Shown: positions 14,568 to 27,060, numbered from the stretch's first letter. The stretch is 64,000 nucleotides of DNA from Dromaius novaehollandiae (GCF_036370855.1 NC_088105.1:8375619-8439618); one strand, 5' to 3'. Translations and numbers: made by a program. Notes: generated by a model not told the origin, from the sequence alone.

Positions 14568-17126
14568 ATCCATACCTATGTGTACACATACATCAGTTAA
14601 AAAGAACTTTTATAATACATTTGCACCTGATTTTGTTTTGTTTTCTACTTAAAAAGAAATCAGGCACAAAAAAGACAAAACAACTTTGCACCATGTTATA
14701 AACTGGAAGTGGGAACTGTTCTGAGAATGTGATGAGTTGTCAGCTTTCTTCCATTTTTGCTTGACTTACATTTTTTTTAAAACATCCTTCCTCTTCAGAG
14801 CCACAGTGATCTGTCACGGGACTGGTGTACGTGGCAAATGAGAAGCCTCTCCTGTTTGTATTCACAAAGTCATTGGGATTCTGCTCCCCTGCCATCTCTG
14901 TTCTTCAGAGCTGGCACAGGATTCAAACTGATGAGGAGGCTCCAGCCTGAAGAGGCAGAGCGAGGAACCCTGTCAATGTAAGCCCAGCAGGCTCACAGCG
15001 GCAGGGCTGCCAAATGAGCCAAAGGCTGCTGCAGCTCACACAGAAGTGCACTCTCAGGTTGTGTGAATGCTGTTCCAATTAACCCAGAAAACTGGGTAGC
15101 TTCGATTTGACTGCCAGCTCTTCAGTTACGATGAGGCACTGTTAGTTGAAAAGACCAAGAAGTTTGGGATCAGGCCAAACCACAAAAAAAGAAAAAAAAA
15201 TAAGCACCCAAATTTTAGAGGGAGATGTAAAATTTAAAGGTCTGTGTGGTGGCATCCTTTGAAACATAATGGAACAGAGTGTAAACCATTACCCCAATCC
15301 ACAAGCATAAAATGTGATACGTCTCTGGTGTGCAACATTGCCATCATGTGGCCATTCCAGCTGTGCAAAAATATCAGCAGGGAAAGAATATATCAGAACA
15401 TTGCCCCAGATTTGCAGCTTTTTAAATTGTCTTTAATAATATTAGTAAACCACAGGAGAACTGGAGACGTGGTGATAACCCCCTCATAATGTTCCCTCAC
15501 AAAGAAAAACATTGCTATATTCAAACCTGCTCCTTTTATGTTAGGTAGCAAATACATTTCTCATTTTCTAAGACACACTCATCAAGTCCATGCCATAATT
15601 ATACTGCAATGCACAGTGCAGAATACAATTGAACATCAAAAATGTAAAGAAACACCAAAATGACAAATGCAGAGTTCCTGATGTCAGGAAACCAATCTTT
15701 AGACGTAATCTGAATAAGAACAGCACAATGGGCTCGATCAGGGAAGAGTTCCAACACAGGAAAATACACGGAAGTTGGCATAGAGTCAGGAGTGGAAAAC
15801 AAAGCAAATGAATCAAGTTAGTAACTTAAACAGAAAATGAAATACTGACAGGCATAGGACAAAACAACGTGGAATGCAGAAGAGAAGTGTAATAAATAAA
15901 ATATGCATATAGGAGAGGAAAAGTTGTACATAGTCAGAAAAGTATTAACAGAATTGAACCTAATCCAGGCAAGAAGAGTGAGTCAGTTAAAGTGGCAGTG
16001 AAGACAAATAATCACCTACCTCAGCAGTTGAGTCAGAAGTTGTTCACCTATACAGAACTTTTATTTGCAGTAATCTGGAACCCTGTCCAAGCAAATCAAG
16101 CACGATTCAGCACACCCACTAAATGGCTCACTGCTTGCTTGTTTTACAGCTTCAACGAGGGACACACAAACTCACTAAGAAGGGACAACTTTGTTGCCTG
16201 TGCATGAGACCAAGTACAACAGGAGTTTTCTGCCCAGCTGGCACTACAAGAAATAACAATGACCTGAAATCAAATTTAGCAACATATCCATTAGAATAGT
16301 ATCTACAAAAATCTTCTATCAAAATACCAGTAAAGCAGCAACAAGCTTAGTAACCTAAGATAGGAAACAGAAATATTGACAGGCAGAGTACGCAGACAGT
16401 TTGAGATACAAAAGAAAGACTCCTACTTATATTCACGTCTCCTAGCATTTGGCACCTGTAAACATCAAAACATGCCTGCCCACCATCGCCATTAGAACTG
16501 GAGTAAAGTTAGAGCACTTGAGAAAGATTCTTCTATGGCTGCACTTCTAAAATCAGGGCAAGAAATAGTAATTTTCTTCTTCACCAAGCAAGTAATTTTG
16601 AAAACAACGCTTTCAATATTCACTTAAGTGGGAACTCGGAACCAATCTTAAAAAGCTAATAAAGGAAATCAGCTGCATATTTACTATTACCCTGACTTGG
16701 AGCTGCTGAGATGGTAATTATACCTTTTTTGTTGGTTTTATTTGATTGTTTTGCCAGACTGCATAAAGCTTATGTACTAACCAATTTGTGAAAAGTTTAG
16801 CTTTTTTTTATATATATATAAAAATTAGTTATTCAGGGTAAGAGGGGAGAAGCCGGAGAAATATTTTTCACTCATGTTTCTAACAAAAAGGCTAGTCTGC
16901 AAAAACTGAAAAATCTCCTAGGCTGCAAGAGGATCTTGATCCCTCTGTGTCATCAATCAAGTTTCTATACCCCGCTACAGTTTCAATATATTTTTGAAGA
17001 GACTGTTAGTTTTGCAGTGTAAGTGCAGAACAAACTGAAGGGTTAAATTAAGATACTGTTTTCCTGTTTTCTTTCCCAGGACCATCAGCCAAATAGCACA
17101 TGAACAGAGAGATTTTTCAACAGAAT

Positions 17127-18152
17127 ATGATCCCAGAACAAAAAACAATTTTCCAAGAGTATTTGACAAAGCAGGGGACTGTAGTAAAGCCCTATTACTG
17201 ACAGACACCGAACCCAAACTGTGCTAAGTGTCCCTATCACATACGGACAGGTGAAGAAGCTACAGTCCCTTATGCAGAATTTCACGGGGCCTTTGGATTC
17301 CCATACAGGTCAACAAGCCTCCAAAACAAACATCTTCTATTCTATGAATTGAGGCTTTTCTCTGGCACATTAGTCCAAAAAGGCCATGCTACCAACTGTA
17401 CCGACCAAGACAACCATCCAGAAGCTATGTTATTTGAAGCAGGCAGTTATCTGGACTCAGTTACTTATACCTATGAAAACATTGGCTACATAATCCTCTA
17501 TTCAAACTACTCTCCTTGTAATGAGGCTGACCACTGCTGCATAAGTAAAATCTACAATTTCTTGATAAAGTATCCAGAAGTCACCCTCTGCATCTATTTC
17601 TCTCAGCTTTATCACACTGAGGACAGTTTCCCCACAGCTATGTGGAACCGTGAAGCTTTACGAAGCCTTTCCAGCTTATGGCCTCACGTGACTCTATACC
17701 CAGTGTCTGGGGGAACATGGCATTACCTCCTCTCCAATTTTGTGCATGGCAACCCAGGGTCAACCCTTTATCATCCACTTTTGCCATCAAGAACCTTACC
17801 AGATCAACCAAATTTACATCAAATTAACAACTTAATAGGAATGAAACCATACTTTAAGAAAGCATTTCCACATGCAATGCAGGGAAAGCCTGCTCTGCAG
17901 CAAAGTTTAAAGACCTTTTCTTCTTTTTCTGAACCGGCCTCCCAACAGCCTTTACAACTGATGAAAAGCAGTCTGCCATCTCTGATGTCTCAAAGCCACT
18001 TGGTGCTTTTCCCAGGCATGTTTCTACCCTTTCAGAAGGAATATCTGTACTCCAAACCTAAAAATATTGTAAGACATTTAAAAATGGCTAAGGAATTACT
18101 AAATGAAACTCATAATTCTGAAATGTTTCCAAAAGGTAGACACCTATTTTGA
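17127..18152 (+). CDS. APOBEC4: APOBEC4 coding exon, interrupted by an in-frame TGA
   Basis: This is a single-exon AID/APOBEC-family reading frame. A strong acceptor (pyrimidine tract plus CAG) ends at 17079. The ATG at 17127 opens a frame colinear with human APOBEC4, and a second in-frame ATG sits at 17100. Segments such as GTVVKPYY, CPYHIRTGEEA, FGFPY, LVQKGHA, ILYSNYSPCNEADHCC and KPKNIVRHLK match the family. The zinc site is complete: His97-Pro-Glu99 and Pro130-Cys131 with Cys137. TGA at 17199-17201 falls exactly where human has Trp after KPYY (codon 25). The remaining ~316 codons are open to a TGA at 18150, ending shortly after a PKGR motif, so the human lysine-rich tail is missing. It lies antisense inside the presumed RGL1 intron. 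It could be a pseudogene, a null allele or a base-call error. Catalytic activity of APOBEC4 has not been clearly shown in any species. Confidence 0.85.
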
Positions 18153-18600
18153 AGATGATACAATTCAAACAACTTTCAAGCTGTAAAACTGAGATTAAAA
18201 ATGACAAAAACCCACTGAAGTCGCTTCTTATAAAAGTGAATCTACAGCGGAACTGCAGAACTCTAATAATTGATTATGAAGATAAGCTTTTACTTTAGAC
18301 CTATACCTTTCAAATATAAACCTGTATCAGCACTAACAAAAACTCAGTATGTTCTGATTATTTCCTGTGATAAATGAATTTGTTGTTGTCAAGCCAATTT
18401 TTACTGGAAAAACATAAGCAGTATACAAACTACAAGCACAACTACAACCGCTGACTGTAGCATCAAATGAGGCAACTTTGGTGAAATGCATGAAGCAGCC
18501 TAAATTCCTCCTCCATCAAGGTGGTTTTGCAGGAAAGCAGATAAAATACAATATGCATATATTTAGATATAAACATAATAAAGATGAAAATGCTCTAGAA
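18153..18600 (+). other. APOBEC4: Presumed APOBEC4 3' UTR
   Basis: AT-rich sequence follows the stop codon and holds a canonical AATAAA at 18577-18582, the nearest strong poly(A) signal downstream. The transcript end is inferred from that signal only. Confidence 0.4.
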
Positions 18601-18934
18601 TATACCAGATTCCTTGCTTTTATAGTATTTAAAAGCTTTTTTAAGAATTACTTTCCAGACATAGGTTATAGTGGTCTTGCACAGGTTACTGGTACCTTTG
18701 GGTTAACACACTTGAACCGCAGAAAACAGTCTGCACTGTAATGCTGGGCAATTCATTTCTCATTGGGTTTATAAAGCCAATCTTATTTTCTTATCTAGTA
18801 GTAGCAAGGTGCTGTTCGGGCTTCCAGTATCCAGTTCAGAGACAAAAATCGTATTTTAAGCGCGACAGAAACGGGATATTTGCATTAAGCTGCCTAAACC
18901 CCTCTTTGTGCCCTCCACCCTCGTACCCGCCTGC

Positions 18935-19800
18935 AAAGGGGAAGAAGGCTGCTCTTGCCGGGCCTCAAGTACCACTTCTGGGCGCCTCCGGGGCCGGCGG
19001 GAGGGGGGGCTGCCGGGACCCGCCCTCCTCCCGAGGGGCGCCGAGCCCGCCCGGCTGCGGCGTAACGGTCGCCGCGCGAGCGCTCCCGGCTGGGGGGGCG
19101 GGGAAGCCAACGGCCGCGCCGCGAGAGGGCAGCCCACGCGCCCCGTTACCATGGCGACCAGCCGGCGCCTTCCTTCCCGCCCCCTCGCAGCGCGCGCCAG
19201 CACGTGACTCCCAACCGACCAATGGCAGCAGCTCACCTGCCGCTCCGCTCCGCGGCCGCCGCTCTTCCGCGGCACGCGTGCGCAGAGCGCGCCCCGGCCG
19301 GCGCGTGCGCCTCCGCGCTGGCGGGCGGGGGCTCGGCGGCGGGCGCGGTGCGCGTGCGCGGGCGGGGCGGCGGTGCCGGGCGGGGGCCGGGGCGGCGGCG
19401 GCGAGCGAGGCGAGGGGAGGCGGAGGCGGCCCCGCGGCCATGGCGAAGCACACGGTGTCGTCGGCGCGCTTCCGCCGCGTGGATGTGGACGAGTACGACG
19501 AGAACAAGTTCGTGGACGAGGAGGACGGAGGCGATGGCCAGGCGGGGCCCGACGAGGGCGAGGTGGATTCCTGCCTGCGGCAATATCCTTCCGCCACCGG
19601 CGGCGAACAAGTCCCGGCACCAACGGTCGTTGGCGGCGGGGGGGGGGGCGGGGGAGCGGCGCGCGCGCGGGTGGCGGGAGCGGCCGGGCCGGGCGGTGGG
19701 GGCGGTCGCGGCGCGACCGTTAACGGCGCCGTCGGTTTGCCCGGGGCGGCGGTGCCCCCTTCCCCGCCTTTGCTCGCCGGCCCTTAACTGCCTCTCACAG
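18935..19800. promoter_or_regulatory. CpG-island promoter of ARPC5, probably shared head-to-head with RGL1
   Basis: GC content and CpG density rise sharply here and fall again after ARPC5 exon 2. No TATA box is seen. Visible elements are an E-box CACGTGAC at 19201-19208, a CCAAT box at 19219-19223, and two NRF1-like GCGTGCGC motifs near 19276 and 19352. On the minus strand a strong splice donor (CAG|GTGAGC, exon end at 19237) could end a non-coding first exon of RGL1. In human the two genes start about 300 bp apart in opposite directions, which supports a divergent promoter. Transcription start sites are not determined. Confidence 0.75.
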
Positions 19801-22639
19801 GGAACATGATGGCTGCGCTGCAGGCAGCCCTGAAGAACCCCCCGATCAACACAAAGAACCAGGCGGTGAAGGTGAAGTCCTAAATAACTTACTCCTTGGG
19901 CTGCTCTTTAAAAATCCTCTTCCCTTTCTGTAGCCCCTACCCCTAGGTGTGCTTTGGGGAAGGCAAGAGCTCAGTTTTAGGATAGTCACTGATGTTGAAA
20001 CATCATGGCCTCTCTTGTCTTCATTGTGACCAGAAAACTGTAGCTGGCATGGCACCTGTGCACGTACCTCTGACTTGGTGCTAGCTCCACTTTGGTGCAG
20101 GTTTCTCAGCCTGCATAAATTCTGTATCGCGTGTCCTAGCTAGCTCAACACGTTACGGTGAGCCCCTGGCTGATCCAGGTCAGGTCTGTACTGCTGGAGC
20201 CGGCAGCACAGAGATGCAGTGCTCGATGATTCAGGAACCACAGCTTTGGTAGTCATTTCTGACAAATGCTACCACGGCCAGGCTGTACACCTACAAAAAA
20301 GGAAGAAACGATAGCTATTGCATCCAATCAAAATTAAGCCGTTAAAAGCGTAGAAAATGCAAGCACTCCCCCTGTGACAGAACTGGGAGTGTACCGTATG
20401 TGTGTACTTCCGAATATCCCCCAAATGAACCTTGAATAGATTGTGGTTCAGCAGCGAGAGGAACAGGCGGATGACACTAGGGACTGCCCAGCTCACAAGC
20501 ATCCGCAGCAGTCTGTTCTTGCTTCTTAAAGAGAATCCCACAGGCACATTTCTGTGCTTCTCTGGTACCACGCTGTCCTCACAAGGCTGCCGGTGAAGAC
20601 TTTTCACTGAGCCCTGTGCTACTATTATACAGGGTTCTGAGAACCAGCTGGTATTTATACATTACAGATATCACCATTTAAAGAACTGAGCGGTTTTGTC
20701 TTCGTGTTCATGACTTTTTCCCATTAGATCTGTATTGCTGTAATTGAGAATAGAGGGTGAAGGCAGTCGGGTTGCTAAGGGTATAGCAACAGATTTTTAA
20801 TATGTTTGGCTTCATTTTTAGTTGATCTTGTGGAGGTTATTTTGTGTTTTCACTTACACTTCATATGAGAAGTCTGATTAACCGAAGTGGCTAGGGGATA
20901 CTAAATCAAACAGGAAAACTGACATTCATAATTTCTCTGTAAGGGAGTTGCTTGAAGTATTTGGGAAAATGGGATTGTTCAAAAGGCTTAACAAACCTGA
21001 GATCTTTTTTCTTTTCCCTCAATTAGTCATGAATGAGAAAGAGGAGATTTTTTTTGCTGATTAGGTGGCTCATCTGCAGCTGTAATCATGTCACACAGAT
21101 TCCTAGGCCTGAAAAGACATCCACATGAACTTGCAAATGGTTATCAATGCAAAACATTGTTAATGCTACCAGTTTGCCTCCTGTGTGCCTGGGACGGAAG
21201 TTGCCTGTTTTTAAAACGCATGGCTTTCGGGAGTCACCTTATCTAGGTTGACCAATACCATTTCCATGGAACAGAGTAATATTATCTCAGTAAACAGTAC
21301 AAAAGCATGGAAAAGACTTTGGGGAAAAGGCAGGCCAGTAGCCAGGTACATAATTCTTACAACTTTTCTGGAGCTTCCCAGTCATTGAGTTTTGCTATGA
21401 AAATTGAGTAGTATTTAGCCTTAACTGTATGATGGGTGGAAACTTATAAACAGAAGCGGAGAGGCAGAAAACCTAGAAGAGAACAAACTTGTTAAACTCT
21501 TTCTCACTGTTTGTGTTGGGATTGGCCTTCTGATTAAGTGTTAGCTTGCCTTATAGTCAATTTGTCGGCTGAACTTAAATAACTTGAATTAAATAAAAAA
21601 AAATTCCAATTACTTATCTTCAGATGTAGAATTGTAGGTATCTGGCAAAGTTAATTAGACAATACTTCTGTTGGGAGAAGGTCTCTCATGCATTATGAAT
21701 ACAGGCTTGGTGTACAAACTACATTCTTTTTCAAAAAATGTTTTAGAATTGTTAAAGAGAAAAAATAAGTTCTACTTCCTCAAGAGATGACTAATATTTG
21801 GATGCACCCTATATGAGAATGAATGGATCTCTGCCTTTCTTGCTTTTTCACAGGATCGTGCAGAAAGTATTGTCCTGAAGGTCCTCATCTCTTTCAAAGC
21901 CAATGATATAGAGAAAGCAGTGCAGTCACTGGACAAGAATGGCGTTGATCTGCTAATGAAGTACATCTACAAGGGCTTTGAGAGCCCTTCTGACAACAGC
22001 AGTGCTGTGTTGCTGCAGTGGCATGAGAAGGTGCGTTTATAGGGCATGCGTTCTCTTGACTGGATTATTCTTGCTACCAGATTCTTGGGAGCAGGACACA
22101 CTCATTGAGCCTGGTTAGAGTGATCTTTCTGCCTGGTAAAGCCAAAATGTCGTATTGCACACAGTGAGACAAGTATGGTCCTGCAGGCTCACAGTTGAAT
22201 TATGTCATATCCCTTATTTTTCTGATTCCTGGGGTAAAGATTCTACACTTAAAATTTGATTTTATGTTAGACTGAGGTAAATGAAGTAGCTTGCTCTAGT
22301 GATTAAAGCAGACGGAAGTAGAATTCCCTTCCTAGAGGGAAGCAAAATTTGCAGCTTAGTTGTGCAGGCAAATAGAAACCTGTCAAATAGCTATCTTTAA
22401 AGTGAACGTGGTTATACTTCCCTAGCTCCCTGGGTGCTGGTCTTGCACTTGATGTAAAGTGCTGGGAGATGCTAATTTGAAATACAGTCTGGAATCTGGA
22501 AGTCCCTACTGTCAAGCAGTTGTTTCAGCCTGTAGTTACCTTGACTTTGTGTTAATTGCCATGTTTCTCTTCTCAGGCCCTGGCTGCTGGAGGAGTAGGG
22601 TCCATTGTCCGTGTTTTGACTGCCAGAAAAACGGTTTAA
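19440..22639 (+). CDS. ARPC5: ARPC5, actin-related protein 2/3 complex subunit 5 (p16-Arc)
   Basis: This is the smallest Arp2/3 subunit. It tethers ARPC4/ARPC1 within the complex that nucleates branched actin filaments in the cytoplasm. Four coding exons join in phase to 151 codons, the same length as human: 19440-19582, 19799-19871, 21854-22030 and 22577-22639. The protein starts [13 protein letters not shown] and keeps the acidic [16 protein letters not shown] segment. It continues with the helical core ([19 protein letters not shown], then [20 protein letters not shown]) and ends [10 protein letters not shown]. The start has a good context (GCCATGG). Exon 1 joins exon 2 through a U12-type AT-AC intron, and the other introns are GT-AG. 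ARPC5L is the paralogue, but the sequence and the position next to NCF2 favour ARPC5. Confidence 0.97.
19583..19798 (+). other. ARPC5: U12-type AT-AC intron (ARPC5 intron 1)
   Basis: The intron begins ATATCCTT, the exact minor-spliceosome AT-AC donor consensus. It contains CCCTTAAC (19781-19788), a near-perfect U12 branch site, and ends CTCTCAC ten bases later. Only this junction restores the conserved ...CLRQ/GNM... sequence in frame; no GT-AG pair does. It is 216 nt and extremely GC-rich, with an 11-nt G run. Confidence 0.93.
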
Positions 22640-23865
22640 GTCCAGCAACAAATGGTGTCTGCCACCCATGGCTGTGGGAAACGCTGGTACAAAAACCAAA
22701 CAACCAAATGCCATTGCTGCCCTGTGGGCAGCTTCTGTCTCTCAGCTTGCCTTCTCGCTGCTTCTTTCATATCTGACAAATAATGCATATCTTGATCTCT
22801 TTTTGTTGAACTCTGGAAAATTATGAAGGTGCAATTTTATTTCTAACAGGAATATTTGGTACTCAAGAGCATTTCAGTGACATGTATAGCTACATATACA
22901 ACTTCATGTTTAGGACAATTTTGCATTTGTGTATAATTATGGCAGATTTGGACCTGACTTTCCAAGCAAATGCTGAGGGACGTAGGGCAGTGTCTTAATT
23001 CTTTTTGCTAGCCAAGCAGTGTTTTGATGTAAGATATATGTTTGAGAAGTGGGGCAGCTATTAATATAGGTAACTGGACCATGTTTCTCTTGGTCAACCT
23101 CTGAACCTACAGCAGTGAATAGGACAGAAGGCAAAGGCTCCCCTCCAAACCTGATGATCATTCCAGAAAATTGAGTATTTTTTTTTCTTAATCTCACATC
23201 TCATGGCCTAGTCTGGTTTCTTGTGATCAGTCAAATGCAGAGTGCACTGTTGGAAAGTCACAATAGGAAGAAGTTGTCTGTTGTGCAATTTGGATGGCAG
23301 AATATAAAAGGCTGACAGGCCGTTTACACTAGAGCCTGGTCCAGTGAACTCTTCATTTTTGGGGAGCAAAGATCCTGAGGAGATGAAAAAGGAGCTTTCA
23401 CACAACAAATCACCTTTCAGCAACTTGAAAGTGATTTGATTTTGTCAAGCACAACATAACGGCTGCCTGTGGTAATCTAAGAAATTCATACTGGTATCTG
23501 CACCATCCTTTACAAAGCTCCCATATTTAATTTTCCAGATATATAGGGTCTTAAAGGATCCCAAAAAGTTTACATTCCTGTTGTATTTTACCACAGTGTG
23601 TTAGCTAGTGGGCAAATTAAGTCCCAGGATAGAGAGGAGTATTTTAAAAAGAATTAAGCAAGCCTAGGGCTTCCCAGACCCACAGATCGCCTTTGAATGT
23701 TTAGGGCCAGGGCTTAAATACACTTGTTTTACATTCACCATTTTACAGCAACTCAGTTGTGTAAAACTGTTGGGAAACTTGTGAAATCTTTGCTGTTTTT
23801 TGATATCTGCTTTTTTTGTAATAATAATAAAGACCAGACAATAAATCGTCACTGAATATTTACTT
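22640..23865 (+). other. ARPC5: ARPC5 3' UTR
   Basis: This is non-coding sequence after the TAA. Two canonical AATAAA signals at 23826-23831 and 23840-23845 give a 3' UTR of about 1.2 kb. The cleavage site is inferred. Confidence 0.6.
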
Positions 23866-25975
23866 AGTGTCTGAAATGCCTGGATGGTTGCAATATGGTT
23901 GAAAAATGGTTGGAATAACCATTATTTCTTTAGTCCAGCATGGTGCTTTACAAGGACTGAGAAAAGTAAAAAAAGCAGTCCCTAAAATCCTGTTTTCTCC
24001 TCTGTTATTTTTGTTGATAAGCCTTCTTCAGAACAGTTATTTGTACCTGTAAGTAATAATGATACTTGCACAGCTAAATCCAGCTAAAAAATTTGAGATT
24101 ATTTCAGTAAAATACTTAAATAACAAGAAATGTTCTAAACCAGATTCCTCTGCTTACGCTAAAATTTTAGCCAGAGGGTGAGATTCTCACAAACATCTAT
24201 GTTACATGCTTTGTCAGAACAGGAACAAAAAGAGGAAAATGGTAATGGGGCTGGCAGGGTTGTTGAGTGGAGCTAAACTCCCAATTTTTATGGTCGGGAT
24301 TTTGTTTGTATCTTTGCCTGCCCCAGCTCCAAGTGATGAAACATTTAATTGTTGTTTGTACTGTAATTTAAGTACCGCTACAGTCCTGGGCTGGGCCTGT
24401 AGGTAGGATGACTGCGTGCTTATGTCACTAATGACACATACTCAGCTTGAACTTGAAGGGACTGAGCATACAGAAACCTGGTGCTGAGCACTCTGACTTC
24501 GGAAGGCTGTTTCATACTAGTTACTTAAATCATCACTTTTAAAAAACTAGAGCTAGTGCCTTCAGAAGGTTCAAACCAAAGTTCTCCCCACAGATACCAC
24601 ATTCACTTAGGGGTGAGTGAGAAGCCAGCTTTAGTAATCCTAGCAAGTTGTGGGGTAATTTGCAGGCAGTTTTCCTTATTGAGAAGTTTTTTTTTTCTTC
24701 CATCCCACCACCTTCTTGCTCTGTTTTCCTGTCACAGTCTGAGACCAAAGCCCTGGTGGCTGTGTACGCGGGCAGAGGCAAGCAGGGCTGCTGGGCAGCC
24801 AGCTGTGCATCACCGCTGGAGCAGCCCTTGCTTTTCCAGGAGGGCAGCACAGGGCCTGCCCTGCTTCCTATCCCTCCAGCATCTCATCCACCGCCAGTCT
24901 CCCCACTTCTCCCCATCCCCTCTGCTCCACGGTGCCCACGGGCAGCCAAGAGGTACTGCATCCCAGGTCTGCAGTGCCCCAGTGCAGACAAGAACCTGTG
25001 CGGTGGTTACCCTCCAGTGTTTGGTGCTCTACCTTCCTTCGCAGGATGCATGCTCTTGATTAATTCCTTCAGAAGAGGCTCAACAGAAGCAGGCGCTGGA
25101 CACACAACTGCCCTTGCTCCAAAGAACACAGAAAATGTTCAGGTTTCAAACGTGTGTATGTAGGAGCAGCCTTGGCCTGGCCCTGAGCAGCAATGGCTCT
25201 GTCCTTACAGCTCTGCCAGAGAGCATCAGGTGTTCACTGTTACTTTGTATGCTTCAGTTGGTCCAAATTTGGTTAAGACACCAATCAATTCTCATTTTTA
25301 AAAAGGAAATGGTGCAATCTCAGCTACCTGAAAAACTTTTTCTGAGTCATCCGATTTCAAAGGAGGTCAGCTACCTCCAGGTGGCATTAGATAAACAAAA
25401 GCTAGGAGCAGACTGTCTCCGAATTCCCCTCAGAGTAAGATAGAAAGTATTTAGAGACATTTATAGCACATGTGTGTCCTCTGCATGTGAGTTCAGGGAT
25501 GCGTTAAAAGACAGCATAGCTCTGGACATGCAGCAATGCAAAAATGTCTTTTATTAAACTGATTGGTAGGGTGGTAAAAACTAACTCTAATAAAAAGATG
25601 ACCTTTTTCTTACAAATCCTGCCTTGCTAATATTCTTGGGCACGTAAATACCACAACATGGAGCAAGCAATGAATGAGCATAACAGCAATCTGTGTTTGA
25701 ACACTGCATTTTCCTTATATAGGGTTCAGAAAGCCCACGTATATTCAGTATCTTGTCGTAAGATAGTCCTGGCCCCACAAACACACTGAAAGCCCAGCAG
25801 AATAGATTCGACTTTGGAAAAGGAAAAGTCCGTCAGAAGCCAATGGCAAAAATAAAGTTTGCATGCTTTGAGAGACTCAAGAGTAATGCCAGCTGCAACA
25901 AAAACGTCCCCCCCTCCGAAAGCGGGAGGAATACCTTACTAATAAGCACATTCTGTCCATTATGCTCACATCACT

Positions 25976-25999
25976 TGTGAAGTGATTCACACTTGCTTC
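25976..25999 (+). repeat. Copy 1 of an exact 24-nt direct repeat with a palindromic core
   Basis: The core is TGTGAA-gtga-TTCACA followed by CTTGCTTC. An identical 24-nt copy on the same strand lies at 30844-30867 in NCF2 intron 2. Confidence 0.9.
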
Positions 26000-26439
26000 A
26001 TCCACCCCCATCGGACTGTGGCCGCGAGAGTCAGGAGCAGCGTTACCACCCTTAGTCACAAACTCTGAAGCACAAGACATGTCCCCAGTGCCCCACTGAC
26101 AACACCACCGCCGTACCCATGAGACCGGGGCAGCTTCCTCCTGCTCCACAGGCTGCTGCTTTGGTGGGGATGATGCTACCGTGGGTTTTGCTGTTTCCCT
26201 TGTAGCGCGAAAGACGAACCTTACCTGGACATCTCCAAACTGCTTTGGACTGTCAAGCACTCGGCAGGCTCAAACCCTCTTCCAGGTTCGGCAATGAGGA
26301 TTTCTCGGCTTGAAGAGTCCTGAGCTGCTTTATGCCCACACATCTCTGGAGATGGAGGGTGCGGGACAGGCGAAGGAACGTTCAGTTGCAGATCACTCAG
26401 CCAAGAGCATCAAGTGCTTCCACTACGGCCAAAATCTAC

Positions 26440-27060
26440 TGTCATCGCATGAACACAACCTCGAGCAGTGCAGTCCGTGGAGAGGTCCAGCCCATGCTGT
26501 GGAGAGCGTTTGCCTAGGAAGCCACCACCAACTATTGACCGTCTCCGGGCAGCTAGGGCCGGAGGAGGCCATCGTCAGCCTGTGGGGCCAGACCACACTC
26601 CTGCCGCGCTCACTCCCGCAGAACGGCCATTCGCAGCACCCAGGCAGGAGGGATGCCCAGCGCCCCAGTGCCCTGGCTCCCGCCGGACCTCTCCTACGGA
26701 CAAAGGGGATGGGGGCTCCCTGCCAGGCGCCTTTGAAGAGCACCCACTTCCCTACACCGCAGCAAGATGCACGCTTGGCAAGCGTGTCACGCCGCAAGGC
26801 GTTTGCCTACCACCGACGGGCGCGAGGGCTCCAGGGCTGTCCCTGGTCCTGAGCCGGGCGCACACCTCGGGCACGTCAGCCTCGGCGCTCGCAGCGCAGG
26901 GTGCTCGCAGCAAGGGAAACCGATACCAAGAGAAAGCGACGGGACAGGGAAGGAGGGAGAGCGAGCGAAAGAGCAAGCAGAGGGTGAGAGCAGGCGAGTG
27001 TGTGAAGCTCAAACCAGAGCAGACGAGCGCAAGGACCATCCCTACGCAGCTGACTGACGG
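26440..27060. promoter_or_regulatory. CpG-rich segment of unknown function upstream of NCF2
   Basis: This is a local rise in GC and CpG about 2.8-3.4 kb before the NCF2 start codon, ending in a purine-rich stretch. Open frames on both strands are most simply explained by base composition. It could be an orphan CpG island or an alternative 5' exon of NCF2. A possible plus-strand donor (AAAGAG|GTGACA) lies at its right edge, near 27095. Confidence 0.35.

Larger units (their letters stand above)
1..17079 (-). other. RGL1: Non-coding stretch, probably RGL1 intron 1
   Basis: I find no exon with recognisable protein similarity on either strand here. The short open frames lack splice context and family motifs. 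In human, RGL1 starts head-to-head with ARPC5 and its long first intron contains APOBEC4 on the opposite strand. The same arrangement here would make this stretch RGL1 intron 1 on the minus strand. That is inference from synteny, because no RGL1 coding exon (RasGEF or RA domain) is visible. Visible content is AT-rich DNA with short simple repeats and at least one MIR-like relic near 4.6 kb. Confidence 0.45.

Noticed and set aside
1-17079. Search for RGL1 coding exons and bird CR1 LINE ends
   Set aside because: No RasGEF or RA-domain exon and no clear CR1 3' end was found by eye. Isolated donor-like sites (e.g. near 1345 and 1457, minus strand) had no matching protein.
18741-19439. An in-frame ATG at 18741 opens 233 codons continuous with the ARPC5 start
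   Set aside because: The extension lies in a CpG island where stops are rare in every frame and has no family similarity. ARPC5 starting at 19440 gives exactly the conserved 151 residues.
18856-19623. Long minus-strand open frames across the CpG island (255 and 210 codons)
   Set aside because: They are composition-driven, arginine/proline-rich translations antisense to ARPC5 exon 1, with no motif.
24556-25163. Overlapping plus-strand open frames of about 170 codons
   Set aside because: They are GC-rich, lack recognisable domains and convincing exon boundaries, and overlap one another in different frames.
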